From Cepaea nemoralis (Eukaryota > Mollusca > Gastropoda > Stylommatophora > Helicidae): 64,000 bases of DNA. The stretch covers positions 135,001 to 199,000 of the forward strand of contig JACEFZ010027770.1 of the NCBI GenBank assembly GCA_014155875.1. Reading direction: 5' to 3'. Below are positions 1-11,439 of the stretch, in pieces (position 1 is the stretch's first letter; every line of letters begins with the position of its first letter). A program made the position numbers and the translations under genes. Below the pieces are notes generated by a model. The model was given only the letters and a program-made list of their open reading frames with translations. It ran no database searches and had not been told where the DNA came from.

Positions 1-159
1 ACTATCACGAACTGTACGATTCTTTTTGAAAGCCATGATACTTCATCGGGAATCTTTCTTAGGGAAACTATCTAGTGTCAAGATGGATATAGTCTGGTTG
101 TGGCAGATCATACGTAATTGTTGTATTAGGCCTGAACATGGTATTAAGGGGGAGGTATA

Positions 160-418
<259 letters not shown>

Positions 419-556
419 ACAGATGTGTAGTTGTAAGTATCTAGTTGTGAATAAACAAGTAAATAATATAAAGTACCTTGTTCCGCACCTTAAGCTGTAC
501 AGGGCATACAGTTCCAGTCTTATATCTTCGGAGACCAATCATCACTCGTAAGGTGA

Positions 557-650
557 CTTTATCAATATTATGCTCACCGCCTTTACTTCCCAGAACATTT
601 CTTTGTACATATTTTAGGCTGGGTCCATCTGGGAGAAAATGTCATTTTAA
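557..650 (-). repeat. SINE-E fragment (3' body, no head)
   Basis: The string around CCGCCTTTACTTCCCAGAAC followed by TTAGGCTGGGTC matches the body of the better preserved SINE-E copy near 28.1 kb in the same orientation. The tRNA-like head is missing, so this is a truncated copy. Confidence 0.55.
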
Positions 651-1270
651 AAAATACACTCCTGTAGAGGATGTAAAGGGTTTTTGCCCATGTTCGGATA
701 ATCTAGTATATGCATGCCTTTGCTCTTTGCTGGAAAATCAGTGAATCGTCTTAGGACCCACAAACCCACACTCCCATCCCACACCGACATACATATACCG
801 AACATTACAGGCAGGAAATAACATTCTCAACACAACACTCAACATTCAAAGACATCTCCTCGGAGCTTCAGTAAAATAGATTGGTCTTTCGACCCAGAAA
901 ATCCCTCATCATTACGCGAAAGAAAATTAAGTTTCTTTTTTTCTTTTTTCCGGAGATTTTCTCAATTTCAGAAAGATTTTTTTATGACGCAACTCATGTC
1001 GCAAATAAACAGCCCAGGCGACACTGCAGTGGTCATAAACAAGGCATCCTGACATCCTAATTAAAGGTTTCATTACGTGGGTAATCGCTGTCATTACTGA
1101 GCGCAAAATAGTATCGTGTTCGTCCATCTGACCACGATCATCTTGGATATTTTCGGCCTGATCCGTTCTGTTAGGCTGGCAAAGATGGCTGGTCTTGTTA
1201 TGGATAGTTGTTGGAGTTATGAAATACATGCTTTAGGGGAAGAATTTTTGGCAGGCCATTCTGTGGAATT
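651..1270. other. No recognisable gene or repeat family
   Basis: AT-rich sequence with short frames only. I see no domain, RNA gene or repeat shared with the rest of the window. Confidence 0.5.
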
Positions 1271-1274
1271 CTGC

Positions 1275-1516
1275 GGAACGGTCTCCGTGGCCAAAGGCTT
1301 GCGATCACGGTTCGTGAGCCGCTTACCAGGCGTTCGAAACACAGCGGCTACCAATTTGTGCAGCAGACCGTGTCGCGTTGTGTTATACGTGTTGGTATGG
1401 GAGCCGGTCTTTCAGAAAGCAATGGCAAATTACTGAACCTAAAATTTGCCTAGTATATCAACAACAGCTGAAAAATGCTGTTATTGACTTCAACGTCCTG
1501 CAAGGGATGTGCAACT
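1275..1516 (+). repeat. SINE-A copy, plus strand
   Basis: A tRNA-derived short interspersed element. The head carries a B-box-like GCGTTCGAAACAC near 1332. The body has the family hallmark TTCAGAAAGCAATGGCAAA (1409 onward), and the 3' part ends in GTCCTGCAAGGGATGTGCAA. It is homologous to more than a dozen other segments of this window on both strands. SINEs are transcribed by RNA polymerase III and mobilised by LINE proteins; which LINE serves this family is not visible. Confidence 0.8.
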
Positions 1517-1544
1517 TTAAAAACAAAAACAAAATGCTGTGGAA

Positions 1545-1592
1545 ATAGGGCGGATCATATGGGATAACACCTGGAGTAATGAAGTCAAATCT
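1545..1592 (+). repeat. SINE-B 3' fragment
   Basis: ATCATATGGGATAACACCTG followed by GTAATGAAGTC matches the conserved end of SINE-B copies near 3.03, 27.3 and 45.86 kb. Only the tail is present. Confidence 0.55.
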
Positions 1593-1754
1593 CTCACCTA
1601 TAAACTTTCTAGCGATGCCACGACTGCTTTTGATGTCATGGGTTTGCATCTCGGAGCTGCCAATGGTTCCTTTGCTTTCTGCTGATTGCTTCGCGCTTTT
1701 GCAACTGTTGTTTCCATGTTGTTGTTGTTGTTTTTTTTTTTTTTGTAGTGTTTT

Positions 1755-1985
1755 ATTTTTCACAAACTCTAATATCCAGTTCTGTGCATTTAGTCTTCGT
1801 CGCTGTACGTCACAAATTCTAATATCTACTTTAATACATGTACCCTCAGCTTCTCCACATCACAGAACATTATTATCTACTTCTGTCCATTTAGTCTATG
1901 TTGCTGCTCATCATGGAGTTTACTGCCAACTCCTTTACATTTAGTCTATCTTGGTGCCCATCACGGACTATCAATCTTACTAACG
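1755..1985. repeat. Degenerate ~50-bp minisatellite, left part
   Basis: Units containing variants of CACATCACGGAC, TCTACTTCTGTCCATTTAG and CTATGTTGCTGC recur imperfectly. The same units resume at about 2525-2825, so the array appears to be split by the mariner remnant in between. Confidence 0.5.
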
Positions 1986-2039
1986 AGGAGGCTTTAAATG
2001 AAGGCCTTAACACTGTGATACAAATCACAATAAAACACG

Positions 2040-2490
2040 TGACATTGCAATATTGTTTTTAAGGGTGTCAAGAGTGTTAAGTACGTGACATCACGTGGCA
2101 GACGGACACGGTGACGTTATAAGGACAGTTTAAATATGACCGCCCTGCTTTTGAAATGCACCAAAAAGGAGCAGCGTACTGTTATCCGTCTTTAGATCAG
2201 TTACGGGTGAAACCTATAGAGATTCATCGGCGAATGAATGTCCAGGATGATGATGCATGCCGGTTAGTCCATCAAGTGTATGAGCGGAGTAGGCAGTTTC
2301 AAAACGGCGTGACTTCTGTGACAGACTTTTCGGTCCGATGAAAAGGTACAGCAGGTGGTGCATGAGTGGTTACACACACGACCAAGAGAATTTTATTCTA
2401 CAGGAATCCATGGACTTTATCAGCGCTGGAGGACTTGTATTGAAGGCAGTGATGACTACATCGAAAATTGGTACATGTATTCTTTACTTT
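2040..2490 (+). pseudogene. Internally deleted mariner-like transposase
   Basis: The left part (2150-2335) encodes a helix-turn-helix N-terminus typical of mariner, with KKEQR..VIR, then PIEIHRRM and LVHQVYERSRQFQNGVTSV. Immediately after a stop near 2341 the sequence matches the extreme C-terminus of the family (VHEWL, then a WRTCIE...DDYIEN motif near 2430-2470). The whole catalytic D,D34D core is missing, so this is a collapsed, non-functional copy. Mariners are DNA transposons that move by cut and paste into TA sites. I could not define the terminal inverted repeats. The element lies inside a degenerate minisatellite. Confidence 0.7.
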
Positions 2491-2524
2491 AAAGGAATAT
2501 ATTCACAATAACAACAAACATTTA

Positions 2525-2825
2525 AGTTTTTCATTTGACGCCCCCTCTTATTTACATTAAGATACATGTTTTACACATCGCCCTCTATCATAACTCCTTC
2601 ACATTTAGCCGCTTTTGTAACATAGCAGTTAATTTCTACTTTAAGTATTTACATATTACCTCTTTGTTACACACCACGTATTATCCATATAATTTTTTTT
2701 AACATTTTATATCTGTTGTTACACATCAAGTACGATCAATTTTACTTCTTCAATGTCACCTCTGTTGGTAAACATTTGGAACTATCAACTTTATTTCTTT
2801 GTTCTTAGCCTCTGTTGTCACACAT
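2525..2825. repeat. Degenerate ~50-bp minisatellite, right part
   Basis: Units such as CCTCTGTTGTCACACATCACG and ACTATCAACTTTATTTCTTTG continue the array seen at 1755-1985. Confidence 0.5.
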
Positions 2826-3072
2826 CACGGACGTGGCGAAGTGGTTACGCTGTCTACGTCGCGCTACGAAGATTGTGGATTCGATTTCTGCCTACATCGT
2901 TCGGTTCACAAGTGCAATTTTCTTAGAGACTCTGAGGTCGTCGCTGGAGCTACGAAGTTCGTGGGTTTTTTTTTTTTTTTTGGGGGGGGGACGCTTTCGG
3001 CAAGTCGTCCTGCTGAAATAGACCGAACCATATGGGATAAAACTTGTGTAATGAAATCTATCTTCTCGCCTT
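2826..3072 (+). repeat. SINE-B copy, plus strand
   Basis: The tRNA-like head has an A-box-like TGGCGAAGTGGTTACG at 2833 and a B-box-like GTGGATTCGATTTC near 2875. The body has GTCGCTGGAGCTACGAAGTT and ends with the family tail ATATGGGATAAAACT. A T-run and G-run (2967-2989) interrupt the body. The copy near 45.7 kb has a better B box (GGGTTCGATTCC). Confidence 0.75.
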
Positions 3073-3074
3073 TT

Positions 3075-3195
3075 AAACCCCTTTTTTTCCCTTCTTATGT
3101 GGCATGGAAGAATATCATCAGTAGAGTTGATCCAGAAAACCAAAGACCGAGATCCGTGGAGAGTCATGAACGCCTATGCCAGCTGGCATGATACT

Positions 3196-3268
<73 letters not shown>
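3075..3268 (+). repeat. LINE-B 3' end with GAT microsatellite tail
   Basis: GTGGCATGGAAGAATATCAT to CGCCTATGCCAGCTGGCATG matches the 3' end of the LINE-like sequence at 56.99-57.1 kb. In that copy it follows a reverse-transcriptase C-terminal segment. Both copies end in a (GAT)n tail. The tail here is the insertion site of the LTR element and continues at 11192. Confidence 0.7.
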
Positions 3269-3269
<1 letters not shown>

Positions 3270-3790
3270 GTCAGAGTCTAGAGTAGTGCCGTGATGCAGT
3301 GACATCGTTACGCCCGCCAGGCGACTGAGTCCCCAGCCGGGATGCCGTAACTTCGTTACGCCCGCCAGGCGAGTAGTAGTTACCTGCCTGCGAGGTTGCT
3401 GGCTGACGAGACGGCCCGCGGTCAGGCAAGGACGAAGCAAGACGCACGCATGCCTCGTGAAGCCACTTCAGGTGGGGAGGTACGTTGCGAGCTATAGACA
3501 GACAGCTCTGGGACGTGGACTCGACTGGACGTCTGATGAGAGAAAGGCGTTGTGTGGTTTCTGTGCCCGAAAGTCGAGTGTCTGTTCATCTTGAGAGATA
3601 GACTGTGAGCTGTATTGTGTATGTAAGTGTATTGAAGTATAGCATGTATATTGTAATGATCATCGTATTGTACATGATCTGTAAATAAATCCATTGAACG
3701 TTGTGTCGTTGAGTCTCAAGTCGAATCACGTTGTACTTGTACTGTCTCACATGTGTTAGGAAAAAACGAGCCAGGTTTAAGACCCTGACA
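3269..3790 (+). repeat. 5' LTR
   Basis: Starts TGTCAG and ends CTGACA, a six-base terminal inverted repeat. By eye it differs from the 3' LTR at about five positions over 522 bases (about 99% identity). A polyadenylation signal AATAAA lies near 3685, consistent with an R region. The U3 part contains two copies of the GTTACGCCCGCCAGGCGA motif (3309 and 3356 regions). Confidence 0.93.
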
Positions 3791-4601
3791 TGTGTGTACT
3801 TGGTGGCATTCGTCCGGCTTTGAAATGAACATAGTTTAGATAATTTAACATTTAAACTTAGAGTTGTGAACTTAGAATTTTTTGTCCAACTTTATTGTAC
3901 ATGTAAATGTGATCGTTGAAGGCTCATTTTGATATATATTATTACAGTGTTTAAACATGGAGACTAAATGTGAACGTACAGTGCATACATATTGTTTGAT
4001 CTTGTAAACGTGTAAAACATTTGTGATTGTGGAACTTGTCACCGTTTGACCTTGTCGACATTGTGAAGTTGTCGCCATTGTGACCTTGTCGCCATCTTGT
4101 AAACTTGATGTCTAAGTCCTTACTGAATGTCATCTTAATGTAAGTGATGTGTCATCAATGTTATAGAGTGTTGAGATATATTGAGAGTGTTTTTGTGAAT
4201 TGAGTTGTGGAAAGCAGAAAGTTTTGGAAAGAAAGTGACTTGTTTGGAAAAAAAATTGTTGGCTGACAAAATTACGACCTACAATTACACTCAACGCCAT
4301 ACAAACCTAATCAAAACTTAGTGACAAGCAGGCACACCACATCAAATAGACGCTAATTTATTTCCTCCAAAAACAAAGCAGGTTTTCTGTGCCATCTGAA
4401 ACCCTTGCCGTAGAGGTAATTTGTGTTTCGAAGTAGCGACCCTACAGTTCCTAGCCCGATTTCCAACCGTTCTTCACCGCATCCGGTGCACTTGAGTATA
4501 TTTTTCTTTTCATATACTTTCGGATGCAAATTTAGGCACATATTGCAAATAGAACACAAATTGTAAATTGTGTACTTTACTAACCACTTGTAACAAATTG
4601 T
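3791..4601 (+). other. 5' untranslated leader of the LTR element
   Basis: About 0.8 kb between the LTR and the first Gag-like start. It holds a short direct repetition of 'cttgt..ccattgtgac' motifs near 4030-4100 and no long frame on the plus strand. Confidence 0.6.
3801..3817 (+). promoter_or_regulatory. Candidate tRNA primer-binding site
   Basis: TGGTGGCATTCGTCCGG begins ten bases after the LTR end. Primer-binding sites start with TGG because they pair with the CCA end of a tRNA. I could not match the remaining bases to a specific tRNA from memory. Confidence 0.45.
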
Positions 4602-7600
4602 GTGGCTGGTATTTCATTTGCATTATCCATCATGTCTTCATTAAATGATTTCATCGATATGGGGTTAAAGTTAAAGTTAACAGGTGAGGAGTTAATGAAG
4701 TGGAGTGAGAATAAATACTCTGAATACCTCCTAGTACAGGAGAAAACTAATGAACGCGATGAAAGAGCGGCTGAAAGAGCTGCCAAGCAATTAGAGGCAG
4801 AAACAGCATTAAAGTAGGCAGAAACTGACGCAGCTTTAAAACAGGCAGAGATAGCAGCTCAAAGTAAGCGAGAAGAACTGGAATTGCAATTAAAAATCAA
4901 GCAACTTGATACTGAGACTGCCATTAACAAAGAAACTAAGAAATCTGAGAGACTGGAGAAAGAAAACCAGTGCAAGAAATACCAAGGTATCGTACGTAAT
5001 TATACCTCGGGTGACTGCATCGCAGCCTTTACCCAAAACTTTGAGACTTTAATGGACCATTACCAGGTTCCACTGTCTGAATGGAATATTAATTATATGA
5101 GGAGTTTATCAGGGGAGCCTCTTAAAGTCATTGAGACTATCCCCAAAGACCTCAGAAAAGATTACCATTATCTGAAATCAAAGAGTATGGCACATTTTAT
5201 GTTAGATGAGGCAGGTTACAGAGAACAATTCAGCAAGTTGAGCCCAAAACCGACTCAAACGTTCTCTGACTACCTCTGCTTAGTCCGAGATATATTTACC
5301 AAATGGACTTCATCAGCTAAGATTGATAAAAATTATCAGAAGTTAGAAGATCTGATCATCAGAGACAAAGTCATTTCATCCATCCCATCAGCATTTTCCA
5401 AATTTTTGCAAGAGAATGAATGCACTAGTGTAGATGAGATTGAGAGACGTGGTTCGGCTTATTACACAGCCAACAAGCATTGTTTTGCCAGTGAAGCTAC
5501 TGACATAAATTTTGTAGCATCGGCTAACTATGACAAACCCTATAGTAGGCAGAAACCTCATAAGCCTACATCTGAGAAGTATAATCACTGTAGATATTGT
5601 AAAATTTCACACCATCAAGGTGAGATGTGCGACAAGAACCCCGCATATCATACTTATCTACAAAACATGGTAAACAGACAAGATAAGGAGCGTAGATCCT
5701 TCAGAAATTTGCGTAAATGTTTCCTCTGTAAGGCGTACGGACACTATCGCCATGATTGTAAAGGTAGGCAAATGACCAACAAAGCAAATGCCGCCTTGTT
5801 TGACAGTTCATCGTCAGATGAAGAACAATCAGAGAAACATCCTGTGAACTCAGCACAGGCTTTTGATATGTTTAACGCAAATAAATGTACTGTTTGTAAT
5901 ACCTTTTATGAAGATGGCATTTTAACATGCGGCCACTCCATTCCTATTGCCAATGAAGAAGCTAATTTGGTAGTAGATTCCAAAGGCAGAATAAACGTCC
6001 ATCAGGGATACGTGAATGGCAAGTCTGCTACAGTCCTTCGGGACACGGGAAGTTCACTTATTAGTCTAAAGAGAACGTTCATAATGCCTACAGACTATAC
6101 AGGCAGGCACGTAACATGCAGAAAATTCTCTGGCAATATTGAAAAGTACCCACTAGCATGGGCATATATTCAAACACCTTTCCTCACTGGTAAAGTAAAA
6201 TGCGCAGCACTAACAAACCCAGTGTGCGATATTATAATTGGAAATTTACCAGAGGTGAATGATATGCCTCATGACATAACATCTCTTTATATTGTAGCAT
6301 CACCATCAAATGTCATCATTGATAATGTTACACCACCTAATGAATGTATGGTAGCTAATGTAGCACTAAGATCTCATGACATCATTGATAACATTGTTTC
6401 ATCACCATCTGATATCATTGAATGTGTGAACGCAGTAACCAGAGCTACTGCTAGAGTGCAAGATGAAAGTAACCAAACTGAGGCTATACAAATGCTTAGC
6501 CCAGTATCACTACCTTCTAAAACCATGAAGGAAACTTTTGTTACAGCTCAAAAGGCTGATCCTTCATTGTCAACATATGTTAATCTGATTGGCCAAAAGC
6601 CAAAAGTAACCAAAAATGCAAAATGGCATTTTGCGTTGAAAAATTGTATCCTCACTAGGTATTACACCAGAGGTGACAGCACAACAGTGCAAACTGTTTT
6701 GCCAACTGAGTATCGCAAGCAAGCCTTACATCTTGCCCATGATATACCTCTTGCAGGGCATATGGCATACGCTAAGACCAGATCAAGATTATTAACACAG
6801 TTTCATTGGCCCAAATTTTGCAATGACATTAAACAATATTGCAGAAGTTGTGACATCTGCCAAAAACTTGTAAAGAAAGGTAAACACCCACAGGCAAAGT
6901 TACAAGTTACTGACTTAGCCAGTCGACCTTTTGGGAAAATATCTGTCGACATAGTGGGCCCTCTTAATCAGACAACAACTAGAGGGAATAAATATATTCT
7001 AACTGTCATTGATCAATGTAGCCGCTGGCCGGAAGCGATTCCGCTAAAGAACATAACTGCTAATGATATAATGGAAGTTTTCTTCCATATATTTTCTCGG
7101 ATAGGATTTCCAGACACTATCCAATCAGATAGGAGAACTCAGTTTATCGCCGCATCTACCCAAGCTTTCACCAAAATGTTGGGAGTGAAGCAATGTTTCA
7201 ATTCCCCGTACCATCCTCACTCGAGTGGGATAATAGAAAAATTTAACGGCGATTTAAAGCACATGCTTGCTAAAGTCACGCAAGAGCATCCCAATAACTG
7301 GGACGTATATTTACCTGCTATTCTCTTTGCTTATCGCGAGGTACCACATTCTAGTACAGGTTTCTCTCCTTTTGAACTTATCTATGGTGCCAAACCACGT
7401 GGCCCATTAACTATTTATCACCAAATGTTAACTGAATCTACTCCAGTACTTAAACCCATATCATCATACGTATACGTTACATCATTGCGTGAAAGAATCA
7501 TCAAATCTTGTATAATTGCAAAGAATGCACTAAAATTATCTGGTGCTACTTATAGACAATATGCTGACAAATGTAACAGGACAATAACGTTGACACCTGG

Positions 7601-7643
7601 ACAGGAGTTCTTCTTCTACTACCTAGTGACAGACACTTACTGA
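4602..7643 (+). pseudogene. gag-protease-integrase frame with one internal stop
   Basis: One frame runs from an ATG at 4602 to a stop at 7641-7643, broken only by a TAG at 4815-4817. The first 70 codons and the region after 4884 are rich in E, K, A and L and should form a coiled coil, as in many Gypsy Gags. Two CX2CX4HX4C zinc knuckles follow (near 5590 and 5718), then the protease motif DTGSS near 6040. An integrase zinc-binding domain (HLAHDIPLAGH, then CRSCDIC) covers 6727-6865. The integrase core has D in SVDIVGPL (near 6950), D in QSDRRTQF (near 7126) and E in GIIEKFNG (near 7237), spaced D35E. The usual SDRG is SDRR here. The frame then leaves the GPF module by a frameshift at about 7608-7620. 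The product would package RNA, process the polyprotein and integrate cDNA. Confidence 0.9.
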
Positions 7644-8764
7644 CTGATTCTTGGCAAGGACCATTTAAAGTGACGAGACAGATTTCACCTGTAGACTACG
7701 AGATCCAAATAAAAGACAAACACAAAATATTCCATGTCAATATGCTAAGACCATATTACAACAGAGACAACGAACAAGACGATACAACAGCTTGTACAGT
7801 GATAATAGACCATGAAGATGACGAGGCTAGTGACGAAATTCCAACACCTGCATTAGACACGACAAACTGCTTGAAGGAAATTAAAATCAACCCAAAGTTA
7901 ACTAAAGCAGAAACAGACAGTTGCAAACATCTCATACAACAGTACAACACCATCTTCTCCAACAATCCAGGACAAACAGAATTAGTACAACATCACATCA
8001 CACTCACGTCAAATACACCCATAAAATGCAGACCATACACCATTCCATTGCATTACAAAGAACACTTACATCAAGAGATCATCAACTTAGAGAAAAATAA
8101 CATCATAAGACGATCCCAATCAGACTTCTCATCTCCAATGGTCATAGTACGCAAAAAGGACAACACGATAAGACTCTGTGTCGACTATAGAAAGCTAAAT
8201 AAGATAACTCTTCTAGATCTGGAGCCAATGGCAAACTCAGAAGATCTACTGACAGAACTGACAGACGCTAGGTTCTTTACGAAGGTAGACATGACTAAAG
8301 GTTACTGGCAAATAGCGGTAGACGAACAGAGTAGACATCTGACAGCATTTGCCACACCTTGGGGACTGTACGAATGGTGCAAACTTCCATTTGGGCTTGT
8401 CAATGCCCCAGCTACATTCGTACGTATGACACGACTTCTACTAGTAGATATACCGAACATAATTTGCTATATAGACGACATTTGTGTTCACACAAAGACG
8501 ATGACAGACCACATAAAGACATTAGAACAGACTTTTGAACGCATTAGACAGCACGGACTGACGGTAAAGCCTGCAAAAGTAGACATAGCCTACCAGGAAA
8601 TATCCTTCTTGGGGTACAAAATATCCAATGGCTTTGTCACGACAGACGATAACATTGTGTCCAAGATACTAAAACTCTCACTTCCGACTACGAAAAAGCA
8701 AGTCAGAAGTTTGTTGCGACTTATAAATTATTACAGGCAGTTCATACCTGATTTTCTGAACTGA
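7620..8764 (+). pseudogene. GPF module plus reverse transcriptase
   Basis: The frame continues the integrase C-terminus with a GPF segment (WQGPFKV near 7653) and the conserved NMLRPYY near 7740. The reverse-transcriptase domain then runs from about 7990. Recognisable motifs are RLCVDYRKLNK, the first catalytic D in FFTKVDMTKGYWQI, LPFGLVNAPATF, the catalytic YIDD (near 8470), and FLGYKI of the thumb approach. The frame ends at 8762-8764. The downstream RNase H sequence is in register one base away, and the switch lies in the short T-run at 8752-8755. No ATG is expected, since RT is normally part of the polyprotein. RT copies the element RNA into DNA. Confidence 0.9.
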
Positions 8765-9306
8765 CCGAAGTATTTACTAACTTACTAACAAAAGATAAAC
8801 CGGAGAAAATTGTAAGCAATGAATGCCTAAAATTTGCATTCCATAAAGTATTATCTTGTTTTTCTGATAATAGCTTAAATAATCCTATTCTGAAGTTGCC
8901 CGACCTACATATCCCTTTCAGATTGCGTACAGACGCGAACTCCGTGGCGATTGGAGCAGTCTTGTTGCAGGAGCATAATAACATCCTTCATCCTGTGTAC
9001 TTCGTCTCCAGGAAACTGAAACCGAGAGAACGGGCTTGGTCAATACCTCAGTTGGAAGCCCTAGCTCTAGTGGTGGGTATAACTAAATTGTCCAGATTCC
9101 TCCTAGGACGCCATTTCATTGTGGAGTCTGACAGTAGTCCATTGCGATTTATCAATTCAGGTGTACCTTCAAACCAAATGGTAGCGCGCTGGTCTCTTAA
9201 GCTCCAAGATTACAGCTTCGAGGTTCGACATATCCCAGGCAGAACCAACACGATTGCCGATCTTTTGTCCCGTTGTCCGACCGACCCAGTCAGCACCAAT
9301 GTCTGA
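8755..9306 (+). pseudogene. RNase H domain of the LTR element
   Basis: After the frameshift the RT connection region leads into a Ty3/Gypsy-type RNase H. Visible motifs are LRTDANSVAIGAVL (first catalytic D), SIPQLEALALV (E), HFIVESDSSPLRF (D), and RHIPGRTNTIADLLSR with the last acidic residue. The stop is at 9304-9306. This enzyme would degrade the RNA strand during reverse transcription. Its position after RT is normal; only integrase is displaced. Confidence 0.88.
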
Positions 9307-10669
9307 GTGCAGTGTGTAGAATACACTCAGATCAACACAGCCATCCATTAGTGAATATTTTTTTTCATTCACGAAAGCTGTGTAATGTCTACGATGTGAT
9401 GTGATAGGGTTTACTCCCAATATATATAGTGTTCTTATTTTACTAATTAATGTAGTGATTGTCGTGTATAATTGTGTAGTGTGTGTAGAAAGCGAACTTT
9501 ATTAATTGTATATATTACAAAACAAGAACAGTGCCACATTCGCTCGAAACTTACCGTAAGCGAACTATCCAATTTGACAGTGGTATCTGCGAGTGGAACA
9601 TTCCAGTGATATTTTAAATCCATGTGTGAAAGCGTGACCTGAACATTGACATCTACACCACTGCAGTCAATCGAAATCCAGAAGTTTTTCCAGTGAAACA
9701 ACCAACACATGAACGATTAGAACATTGTACATTCCGTAACTACATCAGACCGGAACAAGTGTGTTCTACAAGTTTCAACATCAGCTGTTTAGTGTTCGTG
9801 TGTACTTCCGGATTAGTTAGAAATTTAGTTCAAAAGTAGCAGACGACAAATAAAAGTTTAAAAAGCTATGACGATTCTAAAATCTTTAGGAATCAACAAT
9901 TTTGAATACACGGATTGTGTATTAATATTTTTTATGTAGTGTAATCTTAGAATCATATCTTGATAAATTTATTCATACTATCGACTTTTTCTCGCTAGTA
10001 TGAAGAAACATCAAGCTATGATGCTGAGAAATAGAATAATTATTGTAAAATATTATATTTTATAAATTTTGAAGTTATTCCCCTTTCATTTAATTGTTAT
10101 TACATCATTACACAAAGGGCTATAATGTGAAATGTGTACGATTATGTGTTGTATATAAATAACCATGTTGTTGCCAGATTGTTAACACACCAAGAAGCCA
10201 TCTACTGGGCATGGTAGAGGGTTACCGACATTACAGACCAACACAAGAGCTCCTGGCCAAATGAGGTCAGGGTTTGAGCGTTTAATGCGACTTATATAAA
10301 GCCGTATTTCGGTCTAGCCAGATGGTTTTTGTTTCACAAACCATATTATTACTTTTTCTTTGGAGGCTGCGAGGTAGATGCTTGGGAAGCTGGTACTACC
10401 GATCTGACTGGGTCAATAATGCAATTGAGGTAATCAGCCATCGAGAGGATGAAACTTGACAAGTGTTAAAGGTTGAACACCACATGTCGTTGAATACAAC
10501 TGCCATTTCTTATATGTTTCTATGTCAAGATGTGTATGTCTATGTATTTAGATACCAATGTATATAACAACAGAAGGGTCGACTCTGACAAGGTTAAAAT
10601 ATTAACCCAGTATGTACATATAGTATACATGAAAGATGACATCTTTCATGAAGTTGCCCCGGGGGAGCT
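9307..10669 (+). other. 3' untranslated region of the LTR element
   Basis: About 1.36 kb without a plus-strand frame of note. There is no envelope or chromodomain. It ends in GCCCCGGGGGAGCT, where the GGGGGAG at about 10661-10667 is a weak candidate polypurine tract just before the 3' LTR. Confidence 0.6.
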
Positions 10670-11191
10670 TGTCAGAGTCTAGAGTAGTGCCGTGATGCAG
10701 TGACATCGTTACGCCCACCAGGCGACTGAGTCCCCAGCCGGGTTGCCGTAACTTCGTTACGCCCGCCAGGCGAGTAGTAGTTACCTGCCTGCGAGGTTGC
10801 TGGCTGACGAGACGGCCCGCGGTCAGGCAAGGACGAAGCAAGACGCAAGCATGCCTCGTGAAGCCACTTCAGGTGGAGAGGCACGTTGCGAGCTATAGAC
10901 AGACAGCTCTGGGACGTGGACTCGACTGGACGTCTGATGAGAGAAAGGCGTTGTGTGGTTTCTGTGCCCGAAAGTCGAGTGTCTGTTCATCTTGAGAGAT
11001 AGACTGTGAGCTGTATTGTGTATGTAAGTGTATTGAAGTATAGCATGTATATTGTAATGATCATCGTATTGTACATGATCTGTAAATAAATCCATTGAAC
11101 GTTGTGTCGTTGAGTCTCAAGTCGAATCACGTTGTACTTGTACTGTCTCACATGTGTTAGGAAAAAACGAGCCAGGTTTAAGACCCTGACA
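10670..11191 (+). repeat. 3' LTR
   Basis: 522 bases, TGTCAG to CTGACA, colinear with the 5' LTR. Differences I noticed are at the first GCCCGCC motif (A for G), GGGATGC versus GGGTTGC, CGCACGC versus CGCAAGC, and two in the GGTGGGGAGGTACG stretch. Confidence 0.93.
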
Positions 11192-11305
<114 letters not shown>

Positions 11306-11439
11306 TGCATTGAGCATCTGTCTAACACAGCTGTTTATTTTTAACTGCAATATCTCTTTCTTGGTACTTGCGATATTTTGATGTTGAGCATGAGCTGATT
11401 TTATTGCTGTTATCGATCCAACAACCTCGGCATCTGCTC

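Larger units (their letters stand above)
3269..11191 (+). mobile_element. LTR retrotransposon, Gmr1-like (integrase before RT)
   Basis: A complete 7.9-kb LTR retrotransposon, plus strand. Two 522-bp LTRs flank an internal region with Gag zinc knuckles, an aspartic protease, an HHCC/D,D35E integrase, a GPF segment, reverse transcriptase and RNase H, in that order. Residues throughout are Ty3/Gypsy-like (YIDD RT motif, GPF module), yet integrase precedes RT. Known from the literature: Goodwin and Poulter described this order for the Gmr1 group of Ty3/gypsy-like elements in deuterostomes. No envelope-like frame follows RNase H. The flanking five bases on both sides are ATGAT, but both flanks are GAT microsatellite, so the duplication is uninformative. 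Coding capacity is broken by one in-frame amber codon and two frameshifts. Confidence 0.9.

Noticed and set aside
9307..10669. Envelope gene downstream of RNase H, which would make the LTR element virus-like
   Set aside because: No plus-strand frame of useful length, no signal peptide and no membrane segment in this 1.36 kb.
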